Shown here piece by piece: positions 1 through 11,465 of a DNA stretch of 64,000 nucleotides. Below the pieces are notes generated by a model, which saw only the letters and a program-made list of their open reading frames with translations, made no database searches and had not been told where the DNA came from. Source of the stretch: Cordylochernes scorpioides (taxonomy: Eukaryota > Arthropoda > Arachnida > Pseudoscorpiones > Chernetidae). Position numbers and translations under genes: made by a program. The DNA lies in NCBI GenBank assembly GCA_030710605.1, contig CP092865.1, positions 141,505,282 through 141,569,281 of the forward strand, given 5' to 3'. How positions within the stretch are numbered: position 1 is the stretch's first letter; the number at the start of each line of letters is the position of its first letter.

Positions 1-1183
1 CAAAATTTCCTCAATGATAATTTCCACAGGCATATGTTTTACCGCGAAACAGCCCAATTTCAATCTATTTATCCATTCTCTTCCCATCAAAGCCCTCTTT
101 TCTCCTTTCACCACCAACGCTCTAAGTTTGTAAGTAATATCTTGACACTCCACTTTGACATTGATTTTACCCAGAATGGGTACCACGGTACCATCATAAG
201 TTCTTACAATAATACTCGCTTTTTTCCAATTTCAAGTGTTGAAGACTATTTTTACAATCCTTTTCTGATATCAGTGTTAGACCACTACCCGTATCCATTT
301 CAAATTTAATAAAGTTTCCTTCTACTTTTAACTCCATCAGATAGGGAGGGTCACTTGAGGCAAAATTAATTTTATACTCAGGTATCGTCACGCTTATAAT
401 TTTCTGGACATACTCTTCCTCCTCTTCTTGGTCTCCTATCTGATGTATATTTCCCGGCTGATTCTGATGTTGCCTTAGATTTCTTCTACTGCTCCAACAT
501 ATTGAGGCAATGTGTCCTTTTTTATTACACTTAAAGCATATCGCCTCCTTAAATCTACATAGTTCTTTATGCTGTTTACCACAATGTTTACATTTGCCAT
601 TCTGGAAATTTGATTCAACCTTGCGTTCCATCCTCAACTTATCTACACAATCTTCACCCTGCTCCAAGTGAAATAATTTTGTATTTTTCTCGGCCGCTTC
701 CAAAGATAATGCTATCTCAATTACTTTAGCTAAAGAAATGTCGCCCTCCGACAAAATTCTATTTTGTATTTTGGCATTATATAATCCACAAACCATTTTA
801 TCACGTAAAGAATCCTCCAGAAAATTTCCAAAGTTGCATGAGGAAGCCAAACGCTTAATTTCCACCAAGTAATCCGAGATGCTTTCTTCCTTTAATTGCA
901 TTCTTTTAAAAAAAATGAACCTCTCTACTACAATTGAGCGCTTTGGAGAGAAGTGCCTTTTCAAGATATCTATTAGGTTATCCAAAGTTTTATCTTTAGG
1001 TAGAATAGGACTGCACAAATTCTTCAAAACACCATATGTTTTACTTCCCATGAGGGTTAGGAGATAAGCCTTTTTCTTCTCATCCCCTGCCTCCTCCAAT
1101 ATGAGAAACTGTTCCAATCGTTCATAAAACGTTTCAAAAGTTTCAGTTTCCTCATTATATTCCTTAAATTGGTAACTAGCCAT
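1..1183 (-). pseudogene. Ty3/gypsy-type gag plus start of protease, truncated at window edge
   Basis: The reading frame starts at the ATG at 1183 and runs about 329 residues before a frame break near 194; the next frame continues in protease-like sequence to base 1, so the element goes on outside the window. Visible order: an all-helical gag region (residues about 1-180, with the FYERLEQF and LASSCNFGN stretches typical of arthropod gypsy gag), a CxxC-type knuckle followed by CFKCNKKGHIASIC (a CCHC knuckle, about residue 215-230), then the aspartic protease active site FEMDTGSGLTLI near residue 300. Gag packages element RNA and protease matures it. A frameshift within the protease marks it as decayed. 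Upstream at 1418-1427 (minus) TGGCGTTCCG resembles a tRNA primer-binding site, so the 5' LTR probably lies near 1430-1600, but I could not define its ends. Similar in layout to the gypsy gag at 33974. Confidence 0.8.
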
Positions 1184-2440
1184 TTTTTTTCACTCTTTCT
1201 TAAATTTGCATCCTAAAACTTTGCAATTTGTGTCTTTTAAAATTTACTTTCAATTATATGCAAAATCAAAGATATTTTCTAAAAATATTTACTTCAAAAT
1301 TCGAGGGTACTTACTCTTATATCCTCGTCGCCAAATGCAACATCTTCGTACACATTTATTTTTAGCAAATCTTTATTGTCTTAGTAAAGTCTGATACATC
1401 CTTTTATTGTTTATTTTCGGAACGCCAAAAAGTGACAAAAACAAATCAAAAAGGGATGATGATAACCTGCGTCTTGCAGATTAACATTTTCATAGAAACA
1501 TATATATATACATATTTATTGCTAGCTATATATCACATATATATATACATATTTATTGCTAGCTATATATCAATCATCATCACAAGTTAATGTTTTGGTT
1601 CATGTAGGATATGTAAAATAACATATCTCAACAAAGCTACTAAATAAAGTTACGTCTCCATGATAAGTTAGTGATTCGTTGTTTTGTACAAGACACTAAC
1701 AAATCAAACAAAGACCATGATCAAAAGAGGAGCCTCCCTTCAACGCCAGTAGTGAGACAAGATATGGAAGGGTGGTCAAGAAACCTCAAAGATTCTTGTA
1801 AAAGTAAGAGAGGAGATGTGCAGAGTATTAGGCTCAAAGATTGTAGAGCTCTGATAAGAAAAGTAATGATACTCTGCTGATGTATATATCTTTTGACTTG
1901 TAGAGATGCAAAGATATATTTTGATAGTTATTAAAATAATTTGTTTAGCCAAGCTGGTATTTTGTCCTGAATGACAACACAAGGGATAGGGCAAATCATT
2001 CCTTTCTTAAGTTTTTTTACAAGTTCTTTTGTTTTTGTTTTCCTCATTCCAGCAGCTGCATCCCATTGGCGGCCTCTAACTCTTTCTTTTCCAACACAAT
2101 ATAGTCTTGAATGGCAGAAAATAAATATATTTTTTATCTAGAAAAATTAGAGAAGAGAGGTGTGAGGATCATAAGAGGCAATTGTTTTTGATCAAAACAA
2201 ATGCAAACTTATTTATAAGAAATTACCGAAAGGCATTAAAAGAAATATGATTAGTAAAAAATATAAAATTAAATGTATTGATTATAAAAATAAATATTTA
2301 ACTACAATTTAGTGGAATAAACAGTAAAATATTATTGTCTAAGTTATAGAATGGATAAATTTCTAACAAAAATTCCTTAAGGAGGGACTACCACCACCAT
2401 TTTTTTGGGCCAAGGTCAGGTCTAGATAAACCTTACATTT
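1184..2440. other. AT-rich stretch, no gene seen; short tandem duplication
   Basis: This stretch holds the probable untranslated leader and LTR side of the gypsy fragment to its left, including the primer-site-like TGGCGTTCCG (minus, 1418-1427). A unit of about 37 bp rich in TA steps and containing ATTTATTGCTAGC is duplicated in tandem at about 1498-1571. No open frame with recognisable content was found. Confidence 0.5.
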
Positions 2441-2647
2441 AGGCACCGCGAAACAAATCCAACCTGCCCTCACTATACAGAAGGATCACAGAGAGTTGAT
2501 CACCTTTTCTTCAGCTGTCCAACTTTTTTGAGACGTAGAACGCAAACAGCTTTACAACTTGGATTTATCCTCCTTAACCCTAAATCTATGTCTAGACCCT
2601 CATACTCACCCTCAGCATGGAATTTCTTGGTCAATTGGTTCAGCTAA
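2441..2647 (+). pseudogene. LINE ORF2 C-terminal relic
   Basis: An open frame of about 68 codons ends at TAA 2645-2647. It contains CPHYTEG followed by DHLFFSC, which matches the Cx2-3C...HxxxC knuckle at the extreme C-terminus of many non-LTR retrotransposon ORF2 proteins, and then a basic, aromatic tail with NPKS and WNFLVNWFS. No reverse transcriptase is seen upstream. This is the short 3'-end remnant typical of 5'-truncated LINE insertions. The family cannot be fixed from so little sequence. Confidence 0.5.
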
Positions 2648-3733
2648 GCCCTACACTCAGGACGCGATTAGAATTGCTTAGCACTAGTACATATTAGTGA
2701 GCTGGACAGTTGGGTAGTTGGCGTTCAGGGCACCAGGAACAAGGTTAAAAAATTCTCTCTTTTCAAGTTATATTTATTTCAAAGAATAGTTGAGGAACTT
2801 TGCAATCTATAAAAAGCACATTTGTGCATTATAAGTCATGCCCTCCAATATGAATATATATAGAGTACTGTATATATAATAAATAAAACAATAATTAATA
2901 AAATTTCATTTTTAAGTAATTGATAAAATTCAATTTTTCAAAACAGAGTAAAGCGATCGATATTTTCGTTTACAAAAAGTAAACATCTGTCCCTTTATAT
3001 ATATATATATCTCTTTTAGCGTTTTATTGTAAATTTATAAGTATAAAATATTAGGGCTTAAATATTTATATTTATTTTAAAATTAAAGCACATAAATACA
3101 AAGAATGGGCGTATTATTAAATTTATAATAATAATACTTTTCTTATGGACAAATTTATTGATAAAATAATAAACAAGAATTAGTGGAAATATATTGCAAA
3201 TCATTTTTAAATTGATAAAATCACAACATATATCTCTTGGTAAGATCTTTAGACTGCGTTTTTTTTGGCAAAATTAAACAATAGATAGTATGATATATGA
3301 ATTAATATTAAAAAATTTGATTAAATAGACTTAATGTTAAAATTTACCTGATTAAGAAATGTACTGGAACTAATATATGATATTTTTTTTCAGGTACACG
3401 GAATACTTCTTGTTCACATCACCCAGGGCAAAATTTAATGTAGCATCTACACTATGTAAATATTAAATTAATTAATCCAAAATATTGCTCCAAACAATAG
3501 TATACATAACTCTTTTCTACTAAAAATTTACTTCTCTTAAATACATTTTAAAAATATATTAACGTCATTGATACTCTAACATTTATTTCCTTCAACTATG
3601 ATTTCAACAAAACTGATGAAAATTCGAAATACTCATTTTTGTAAAACAAATAAGGGATTGATTGAATCTTGAGACAGAATTTTGTTAATATACAAATAAA
3701 TCAAACCATTTTAAAACAAAATAGACCCAAAAG
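2648..3733. other. AT-rich intergenic DNA, nothing recognised
   Basis: Very AT-rich sequence with short TA runs near 2860 and 2997. It is followed by the zinc-finger gene and probably contains its upstream exon boundary or promoter, but no convincing motif was found. Confidence 0.5.
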
Positions 3734-5008
3734 ATGGATAAAAAAATGTTTAAATGTGAATATTGTAACTATGAAACACCTGTAAAGAGCCATCTTAGAA
3801 GGCATATGTGCACACATACTGGTGAAAAACCTTTTAAATGTGAATATTGTGACTATGAAGCAGCACAGAAAAATAATCTTACTAACCATTTGTACACACA
3901 TACTGGTGAAAAGCCTTTTAAATGTGAATATTGTGACTATGAAGCAGCACGGAAACAGGATCTTACTAAACATTTGTACACACATACTGGTGGTAAACCT
4001 TTTAAATGTGAATATTGTGACTATGAAACAGCACGGAAAAATAATCTTACTAACCATTTGTACACACATACTGGTGAAAAACCTTTTAAATGTGAATATT
4101 GTGACTATGAAGCAGCACAGAAAGCGACTCTTACTAACCATTTGTACACACACACTGGTGGTAAACCTTTTAAATGTGAATATTGTGACTATGAAGCAGC
4201 ACAGAAAGCGACTCTTACTAACCATTTGTACACACACACTGGTGGTAAACCTTTTAAATGTAAATATTGTGACTATGAAGCAGCACAGAAAATTAGTCTT
4301 ACTAACCATTTGTACACACATACTGGTGAAAAACCTTTTAAATGTGAATATTGTGATTTCAGATCTTTACTCAAAATAGGTTTAAAAAGACATATTAATA
4401 CTCACACAGGTGAAAAACCTTTTAAATGTGAATATTGTGACTATGAAACAGTACAGAAAAGGAATCTTACTAACCATTTGTACAAACACACTGGTGAAAA
4501 ACCTTTTAAATGTAAATATTGTGACTTTGAAACAGTACAGAAAAAGACTCTTACTAACCATTTGTACACACACACTGGTGAAAAACCTTTTAAATGTGAA
4601 TATTGTGATTTTAGATCTTCACTCAGAGAGAATATAAAAATACATATTAATACTCACACAGGTGAAAAACCTTTTAAATGTGAATATTGTGACTATGAAA
4701 CGGTACAGAAAAAGAATCTTACTAGCCATTTGTACACACATACTGGGGAAAAACCTTTTAAATGTGAATATTGTGACTATAAAGCAGCAAGGAAACAGAC
4801 TCTTACTAACCATTTGTACACACACACTGGTGGTAAACCTTTTAAATGTGAATATTGTGACTATGAAACAGCACGGAAACAGGTTTTTACTCGCCATTTG
4901 TACACACATACTGGTGAAAAACCTTTCAAGTGTGAAAATTGTGATTTTAGAGCAAATAGAAAACAGTGTATTACTGAACACATTTGTAAGCAAATTGTAA
5001 TTGATTAA
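3734..5008 (+). CDS. C2H2 zinc-finger protein (14 canonical fingers plus one degenerate)
   Basis: A 424-codon frame consists almost wholly of 28-residue fingers of the form FKCxYCDYxxxxKxxLTNHLYTHTGEKP. I count 14 Cys2-His2 fingers and a fifteenth in which the second half is HICKQ, so it lacks a normal HxxxH pair. Linkers are TGEKP, or TGGKP between some central fingers. Fingers 5 and 6 are identical in protein, showing recent duplication. Fingers 8 and 11 carry a different class (CDFRSxL...HINTHTGEKP), spaced three apart. The array predicts a nuclear sequence-specific DNA-binding protein; no KRAB, ZAD or BTB domain is present. The start is the ATG of MDKKMFKCEYC. An AG lies directly upstream (CCAAAAG), so this could equally be the last exon of a longer gene. 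AATAAA-like signals lie at about 5250. Similar low-complexity arrays are often expanded in arthropod lineages. Confidence 0.8.
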   Translation: MDKKMFKCEYCNYETPVKSHLRRHMCTHTGEKPFKCEYCDYEAAQKNNLTNHLYTHTGEKPFKCEYCDYEAARKQDLTKHLYTHTGGKPFKCEYCDYETARKNNLTNHLYTHTGEKPFKCEYCDYEAAQKATLTNHLYTHTGGKPFKCEYCDYEAAQKATLTNHLYTHTGGKPFKCKYCDYEAAQKISLTNHLYTHTGEKPFKCEYCDFRSLLKIGLKRHINTHTGEKPFKCEYCDYETVQKRNLTNHLYKHTGEKPFKCKYCDFETVQKKTLTNHLYTHTGEKPFKCEYCDFRSSLRENIKIHINTHTGEKPFKCEYCDYETVQKKNLTSHLYTHTGEKPFKCEYCDYKAARKQTLTNHLYTHTGGKPFKCEYCDYETARKQVFTRHLYTHTGEKPFKCENCDFRANRKQCITEHICKQIVID

Positions 5009-5154
5009 GAAGTTTTAATGGAACATTCTTACTTTTCCAGAATTGCAAAAACATCAAATCTCTCTAAAACTTTTGCACTATTTTCATATTTCGTTTGGTT
5101 TTCGCACGCTGTTATGGCCTTAACACTCATTTTTTGTTTATCTAGAGAGCCTAA

Positions 5155-5195
5155 AAACCAGCTGACGAAGGCCATCAGCCTTGAAACATGTATTT
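5155..5195 (+). ncRNA. Hammerhead-ribozyme-like motif
   Basis: CTGACGA (5162-5168) is followed by a short helix AGGC/GCCT with loop CATCA, then GAAAC (5183-5187) and the self-complementary ACATGT. This fits the conserved core CUGANGA, stem II, GAAA and a dimer-type stem III, with one extra U between stem II and GAAAC. Stem I pairing is poor as far as I can see, so this may be a decayed copy. Such motifs occur in Penelope-like and other retroelements. Confidence 0.35.
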
Positions 5196-5958
5196 TGTTA
5201 GCCTTTCTTAAATATTCAACAAAATATATTCACCAGATTTTCTCTTTGAAATAAATAAAAATAAATGATTAATTGATATTTATTTCAACAGATCATCAGC
5301 AAGCCATCATCAACTTTTATTTAAGCAAAAAGGAGATGCCTTTCTCTTTATCCCAGTACAATATTATTTTTAAAATTATATATACATTTGAATAGCAATT
5401 TCTATACAAGGTTTCTATGACATTAATGTTATCATCGTCATTAAAAGCAAGCAAATATCGTAATAACACCCTGTTTTCCAAACATCACTTATCTATTATT
5501 TATTTTTGTTTCACTCTATCACTATTTTATTTCCATTTTACTCAATATTCTGAATTTTTCGAAAAATAATGTTGGCTAAATTTTTTAACAGACGGCTGGA
5601 GAGTCTTCTAAGTGTAAATATTTTGAACACACAACTAAAATTAAAGATAATCTTATAAACAACCTATATAAAATTACACTGGTAATAATTAAGAGCTTGT
5701 ATTGTAGTTCTAAATTTATATTGGTGCCATCAATTTTGGCCATTTATTTTTGTAAATATGAATGATTTTTTTTTCTTATATACCCCAAATAAACCCTTTG
5801 CATTCAAATATAAAACTATAAATATATTATTGTAATAAAAAAATAGTTTTCATAGTTTTTCTCCTAATTGATCATAGTCATTCTTAGCAGTGCCCTAAAA
5901 TTACAATTGAGATTTTTCTTAACTGCTTTTATTTTGATAACAAATGCTGCTGATGGGG
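5196..5958. other. 3' flank of the zinc-finger gene, no gene seen
   Basis: AT-rich sequence beginning with AATAAATAAA-type polyadenylation signals at about 5248-5262. Around 5615 there is a weak echo of zinc-finger coding sequence (codons for a CKYF-like stretch), possibly a decayed finger array fragment. No other feature is supported. Confidence 0.45.
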
Positions 5959-6165
5959 GGACCAATGTTGTAGTCTAGAAACAAAAGCAAATCTGGCCAG
6001 CAGGTGTAAAGTCTTCATCCCTGTTGTTGACGGTGACTGTTGGATGTTGTCCTTTGCATTTGATTTGCTTTGTTCTCTATGAATGCCTGAAAATAAAATA
6101 GAGCAGTCAAACAGATCCTTGCCAATTCTGCATGCTCTTTGGCCATCCCTGACATGGCGGCAATG
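5959..6165 (+). repeat. Dispersed repeat, copy A
   Basis: About 200 bp beginning GTCTAGAAACAAAAGC and containing TTTGCTTTGTTCTCTATGAATGC recurs, diverged, at about 22288-22470 (GTCTAGAAATAAAAGC ...). Both copies end in GATCCTTGCTGAT/CCAATTC then ATGCxxTTTGxCCATCC. The two are in the same orientation. The element class is unknown; no coding potential is shared. Confidence 0.6.
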
Positions 6166-7223
6166 TGTAATAAATGCTATCACGAGTGGGTATCTCTGTT
6201 CATGAAAACAATTCTGGATATCAGTAAAACCAGAAAATGTTGGTGGAGCAATAAGATCTCATTAAAAATCTACTCTTGACGAGAGAGAGATGAAAGGGTT
6301 CATCGAAATCTGTGGGAAGGGCAAACAGCGATATGCAGTGTTGAATGAGAAGGTCGAACGATGGCAGGATGCTCAAAAGGCTATGCTCGGCAAGATGGAG
6401 AACGACATGGAAGAAAGACATAGATGGCATGAAGGAAAGGAAATTTTGTGGAAAAAGAGAGCGAATTTTCCTACTTGACAATGGCTGTGGCACAAGTAGG
6501 TTGAAGCAAGTCAAGCAGATGGAAGGAGAATGTCCCATAAATGCCCCTAGCGGAAATTCTACCCTGGGACCTCTGAAAATATCCATTATAAAATCAGTGA
6601 TGATGGTGAGCTACAAAAAGAGGGCATTATAGACTGCTGTGACAAGCCTAGACTTTGGGATTATGGAGTAGATTAAACTGGGTGTGAAGGAGCTGGGTTG
6701 TTCAGGGAAATGTGACAAGAATGGATGCTCGCACATAAAGTTGAAGCCGCGACCCAATTTAAAAGGATGATGAATCTGACATGGATGTCTGACAACATAT
6801 GTCACCAAGACTTTCCATGTTATGTTTCAGTGCTGCTGTCTGTATTATAGGCCAAAGATATAAGCCACAGATTTTTGCCGGCCATCTATGCTTTTTTGTC
6901 CGACAAGGTGCAAGGCAAACAGCCCTCCCCTAGAATGAGACTACTACATAGGCTGATGCTCCCATAGTTCTGAAGAGCCCATAGTGCAGTATAAGGTTGC
7001 ATGAAAAGGGCAGTCTAGAGCACTTAGAAGGAGAAAACTTCTAGAGAAAGAAAGCAGGAGGCAGACAGACGACTTACTCCAGCAAAAAATCAGCCTTCTC
7101 AATCTCAGGGAGGCTGACATAGACAAATATGTACTGCACAGGCACGAGTAAAGAGCATGATTTGGAAAGATACTTCCTCAGTAAACAAAGATGATATACA
7201 ACCAGAAACACTGAGGGCACACT
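6166..7223. other. No supported gene; moderately GC-rich unique-looking sequence
   Basis: Less AT-rich than its surroundings. A 62-codon frame at 6290-6478 is rich in Lys/Glu/Arg and could form a coiled coil, but it has no recognisable family. The stretch may belong to the same unidentified repeat as copy A at 5959-6165. Ends at a run of T that is probably the poly(A) of the LINE on the minus strand. Confidence 0.35.
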
Positions 7224-7341
7224 ATTTTTTTTTTGCTTAACCTTTTAGTCTAAATTAGACAAGATCTTGGAGGTCACGCTCGTAAAGAAGCTCAAGAACT
7301 CTTCTTGGTTCTCTGTACAGGGATCTTTTGTCCTTTCCAAT

Positions 7342-8217
7342 TCAATTTAGTAAATGTTGGGGAGTGGCCTCTTCGGTTTTGCACCTACTGCACATGGGGA
7401 AGCTTTTGGCTCCCTCTTTATAGACTAGAGGGCGCAGGTGACCAGATTTCCATCTGGCCAACTGTGTCGATTCCCTTCTGTTTAGTTGGAGGGTCTGTTT
7501 TTTGGGGTTTTCTACCTGGTACCAAGAATGATGGAAACTATCTCTATGGTTTCTTATTAGTTGTAGTTTCAGTTTGTTAATATGGTCCCTTGCTGAAAGG
7601 TAGGCCTCGGAGTTCACCGCATCAGGATGTCCAGCTGCTCCTTCCTTTGCCAATCTATCGGCCTCCTCATTTCCAGGGACTCCCACATGTGATGGAATCC
7701 ATTGTAGACTTATTTTGGTATTTTTATTCAGTTTGTTGATTTCTGCAGCAATGTTTTTGAGGAGTCTCTCTTGTGAATAGTAGCAGTTTTTAATTGCAAA
7801 GATGGCGGCTTTTGAATCTGTATAAATTATTATGTTTTTATTGTCGTTTTTCTCTACAAGTTTTAGAGCTTGTAGTATGGCTGTTAGTTCAGATCTGAAA
7901 ACTGACAAGTTCTTTGGGTTTTTGATTCTTCTTTTTATTTCCATGCTATCTTTAAGGATGAGAACTCCACTTCCAGAGAAGCCATTCTCCACCAGTGAGC
8001 CATCGGTGTATATATGTATGGTCTCTTTGTCTGCTTTTTCAATCCTCTCCATAGCGAGGCTCCTGAGTAGTCCAGGGTGGTCGGCCCTTTTGGAGCATTC
8101 TTGCTCTAGATCCAGGTTGTAGGAGATTTCTGGTCTTTCTTTATATGGTGCATATTGGTTCTGGGCATTTCTATTTCTCGTGCTGTTTGGTAGTAGTTCC
8201 CGGTAGGCTAGATGCAT
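7342..8217 (-). pseudogene. LINE RNase H domain and C-terminal knuckle
   Basis: A 291-codon frame. IYTDGSLVENGFSGSGVLI holds the first catalytic Asp, SELTAILQAL the Glu, IYTDSKAAIFAI the second Asp, and WIPSHVGVPGNEEADRLAKEGA the C-terminal His/Asp region. It is followed by RWKSGHLRPL and MCSRCKTEEATPQHLLN, the CxxC...H knuckle that ends these proteins. All four acidic residues expected of RNase H are present. The frame is open but is separated from the RT by frame breaks. Confidence 0.85.
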
Positions 8218-8266
8218 TGGGCTAAGTCTTTTGAGTCTGGTTTTTGGCTTCCATTTTCGTATAAAT

Positions 8267-9424
8267 TCACAGGTTCTGTGTGATTTTGGTGCATTTACTC
8301 TTGTATATATAATCGGCTAAGCCGATTTTTCTCCTGTGTGTAAGAGGCAACAAGTAGGCCTCAATCTCTGCAATTTTGGTTGGACAGGTGTTTCTGAGTC
8401 CACATATGATTCTTGCAGCACTGCTCTGTACCTGATCGATTTTATTCAGGTTGGTCTTGCTCGCCATCTGCCACACTGGTTGGGCATATTCTAAGATTGG
8501 TCTGACAAGGGCCAGATATGTTTGGCGCAGAGTATCCCTATCTGCACCCCATTCATATTTAGATATTCTTTTCAGAATGTTAAGTCTCTTTTATGCTCTT
8601 AACACTGTCTGGTTGATATGAGGTCCATAGGTCAGTGAGGGGTCTAAAGTGACTCCAAGGTATTTGGGTGTCCGAGAAAATTTTATTTGATTGTTGTCAT
8701 ATTTGATATTTGGGGTCCATATTTTTAAGGTGGTTGTTTATTGTAAATAATCCTACTTCGGATTTATTAGGGTTTATAATTAATTTCATTTTTTCCGCAA
8801 AGTGTTGTAGTTCTTTCAGCGCCTTGTTTACATTTTTGTTTGCTTCCTTGAGATCTCTCTTTGAGGACCAGATGATTAAGTCATCGGCATAGAGAGCAAA
8901 ATCGCAGTATTTTGTGATTCTAGAGTCCATGTCATTCAGATAGATTGAGAATAGTAGGGGGCTTAGTATGGATCCCTGAGGGAGTCCCTGGAAGAGCCTG
9001 CCAGTTTTTGATAGTTGTTCTTTGAAGTTAACCTGGAAGGTCCTTCCGGTCAGAAAGGATCCAATCCAACCCATCATCTTCCCCCTTATACCTATAGTTT
9101 GTCCAGCTTCTTAATTAACCTTTCTTTCCACACTCTATCAAAAGCCTGGCTTAAGTCTATAAAAGCGGCTATGGTTGACTTTGTTGGTTTACTTTGGAAG
9201 TTGTCTTGAATTTTCTGTGTGAAGTAGAAAATCTGGTCTACTGTGTTATGATATTTTTTGAAAGCTGCCTGCTGTTTTGTAAGTAACTTGTTTTTGTTTA
9301 GGAAGTATTGCATTCTATTTAGTATCACACGCTCCATGAGTTTGCATGGTATGGAGGTTAGTGATATTGGTCTATAACTCTGTGGGTGGTTTTCTGTTTT
9401 TCCTCCTGGATTGCATGCTTCCAT
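8267..9424 (-). pseudogene. LINE reverse transcriptase domain
   Basis: From 9424: SYRPISLTSIPCKLMERVI (RT block 1-2), AAFKKYHNTVDQI, then AAFIDLSQAFDRVW (block with the first catalytic Asp). After a frame change at about 9077: GLPQGSILSPLLFSIYLND, then FALYADDLIIWS with the YADD catalytic pair, and the thumb QSSAARIICGLRNTCP in a third frame at 8267-8476. The polymerase copies element RNA at the nicked target. At least two frame breaks are visible, so this is a relic. Confidence 0.85.
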
Positions 9425-10339
9425 TCTTTAGGTAAGGTGCTGCTTGACCAGCTTAGATTAATTATGTGAAGAAGCTCTAAATAGGCGTTTGTTTCTAGGT
9501 GTTTTATCATTTTGGCTGATATGATGTCTGAACCTGGGGTTTTGATATCATCTAATCTATTTATAGCTTCTTTTAGTTCATGAGATAAAAATGGCTTGTG
9601 GAATAAGTCTTGGTGAGATGTTGTTTTGGCCTCGTTTCTTATCTTTTTTTGATATCTGAAGTATTTTCTTATCTTGCCTCGTAAAGTTTAGTTTGGAGAT
9701 TTGTGTATGGTAATCAGCAAAGAGGTTTGATATTTGGGTTCATTTTTTCTGTGAGTATATTACCATCTTTGTCAGTGAATGTATTTGAGGTTGTTGAGTA
9801 CGAAGTTTCTTGGTTTATAGATTTAATTAATTTCCAGAGTTTCTTATCTCTTGTATGTGGGCCTAGGTTGCTACAGATATCCCTCCACTTCCTCTGTTTT
9901 AGTTGGTTTGCTTTCTGTTGCACTTGGGCCGAAATTTTGCTGAGGTTTATTTTATTTTCAAGTTCATTGTTTTCCATGAGGTATTCTTGGGCCTGATTTC
10001 TTCGAGTTATTTCATTCTGTAGGCTGTTAATTGTTTCAATATATCCTGGGATGTATTGCTTTCTGTTTCCTCTGGGGATGGTTTTCTTGGCTGCTTTGAG
10101 TACTGTCGTTTTCCATTTTTTCCATTTACTATTTAATTGTTGTTTGTCATTCGTTATTTTTGGTGTGAGGTTGGATTCTTGTCTAAATTTGGTCCAATCT
10201 GCCTTTCTGTAATTCCAATAAAGTTTCTTGGGCAGTGCTTCCTCCTTTATTTCAGTCGTTGTTGCTGTAAGCAGGGGGGGATGGTCGCTTCCTACTCCCT
10301 CTAAGACTTGGGTGAGGGTCTGATGGGCTAGTTGTGGAG

Positions 10340-11042
10340 TAGTTATCACCAAGTCTAGGGTTTGGGGAGCACCATAGGAGTTATATACGCAGGTAGGTCC
10401 CTCAGATATGCAAAGGAGATCAATATTGTCCAGGTAGTTACTGAGTGCTTCTCCACAGTTGTTTGTCTCATTGCAACCCCAGGTTGGGTGTTTGGAGTTG
10501 AAGTCTCCTAAAAGGATTGTTTTGTCTGTTAGAAGGTGTGTAATTTGTTGAAGTTCTGGTCCTGGTTTATCTGGGGGGTGGTAGATATTGAAAAGTAGAA
10601 TTGGTTCTCCTGTTTCCTGCTATAATTTTATTTCCTGTATTTCTGTCTGGTTTGTTGGGGGGATGATTATTTCTTCGAAGTTTAGTTCCTTTACCAAGGT
10701 TAGGAGTCCTCCGCCTCCTCGACCCTGTGCCCTGTCCTTCCTGATAAGCTTATAGCCATTCACTTTGAATGCCTTTTCTGGTCTTAGTTTTGTCTCTTGG
10801 ATGCAAATCACATCCGCCTTCCTTTCCTCTGCTCTGTGTAACATCTCTTCAAGTTTGATTCTGCTTCCCCTTGTTCCAATTTCGTTGAGATTACATTGAA
10901 TTATTTTAAGACTGTGTGATTTGTGGTTGGGTGGAGACTGTAGTATATTTTTCGAGTTGGATCCTCTACCTAAATCCAAAACGCGGTTCAGATCCTGCGT
11001 GACAACCGATGCAGTATGAGATTCTGTTGTGCACGACTCCAT
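10340..11042 (-). pseudogene. LINE endonuclease/exonuclease-phosphatase domain
   Basis: Starts at ATG 11042. After a short leader, KIIQCNLNEIGTR opens the EEP fold (the family normally has QxNxxG/R here), and DVICIQETKL carries the catalytic Glu of the IQE motif, followed by GYKLIRKDR and a glycine-rich loop. The first frame ends at 10620; a different frame from about 10352 carries GSDHPPL, matching the C-terminal SDH catalytic motif. The enzyme would nick target DNA to prime reverse transcription. The domain is split by frameshifts, so it is not functional as written. Confidence 0.8.
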
Positions 11043-11274
11043 ATAGGTTATATGCCGGTTACGTTAGAGCGCTGGTTTTATCCAACATTTCCCCGAGGTC
11101 ACCTACAGAGAGGTGTAACTTGGACTTTGACCTGGTATTAAATGGCCGCCTCTAACATGAGGAACAGACGCCCTGTGCAGCCGCTCTTCTAACATGGAGA
11201 ACAGACGCTGCTGAATATCCTGTAACCCAAGAATAGGAGCCCTTACAGGGTGCTATCAGTCGGGCCAACTGAAA
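11043..11274. other. Flank between LINE and copia element
   Basis: About 230 bp, less AT-rich than the surroundings, containing a short near-duplicate (CTCTAACATGAGGAACAGACGC and TCTAACATGGAGAACAGACGC shortened here to their shared part AACAGACGC). It may be the 5' leader of the LINE. It ends with TGAAA (11270-11274), the target duplication of the copia element, and in the pre-insertion state continued directly into 21817. Confidence 0.5.
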
Positions 11275-11465
11275 TGTGTTAATTGGGTTGAATTAAAAAG
11301 ATAAACCCTTTTTATATCTTTATTTTATTTAAGATCCAATTTAGAAAACAGGAAAGAACAAAAAAATATTATAAACTTCTTGTTTACAATTTACGAGTTA
11401 GAAGAACAAAATAAAGTTTTCAAATCATTTTTGGTCATTTATATATATATATATATATATTCACA
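11275..11465 (-). repeat. Copia 1 3' LTR
   Basis: 191 bp, plus-strand ends TGTGTTAATTGGG and ATATTCACA. Matches the split LTR at 16678-16852/21795-21816 with small differences, notably the length of the (TA)n run near 11442-11460. Confidence 0.85.

Larger units (their letters stand above)
7224..11042 (-). mobile_element. Decayed non-LTR retrotransposon (LINE) with endonuclease, RT and RNase H
   Basis: Minus-strand ORF2 remnant in several frames: apurinic-type endonuclease (10340-11042), linker, reverse transcriptase (about 8697-9424), thumb (8267-8476), RNase H (7342-8217), then a CxxC...H tail. A run of T at 7223-7233 on the plus strand is the likely 3' poly(A). Order EN-RT-RH is seen in I/R1-like and Jockey-group families; the RNase H points to the I-like side. 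The GLRNTCPTKI thumb motif and the C-terminal knuckle are common in arthropod elements. Frameshifts and stops throughout make it inactive. No complete ORF1 is recognised upstream; the 5' part may have been cut by the copia insertion at 11275. Confidence 0.85.

Noticed and set aside
3701..4993. Long open frames on the minus strand and other plus frames across the zinc-finger array
   Set aside because: They are shadows created by the 84-bp repeat of the finger coding sequence.
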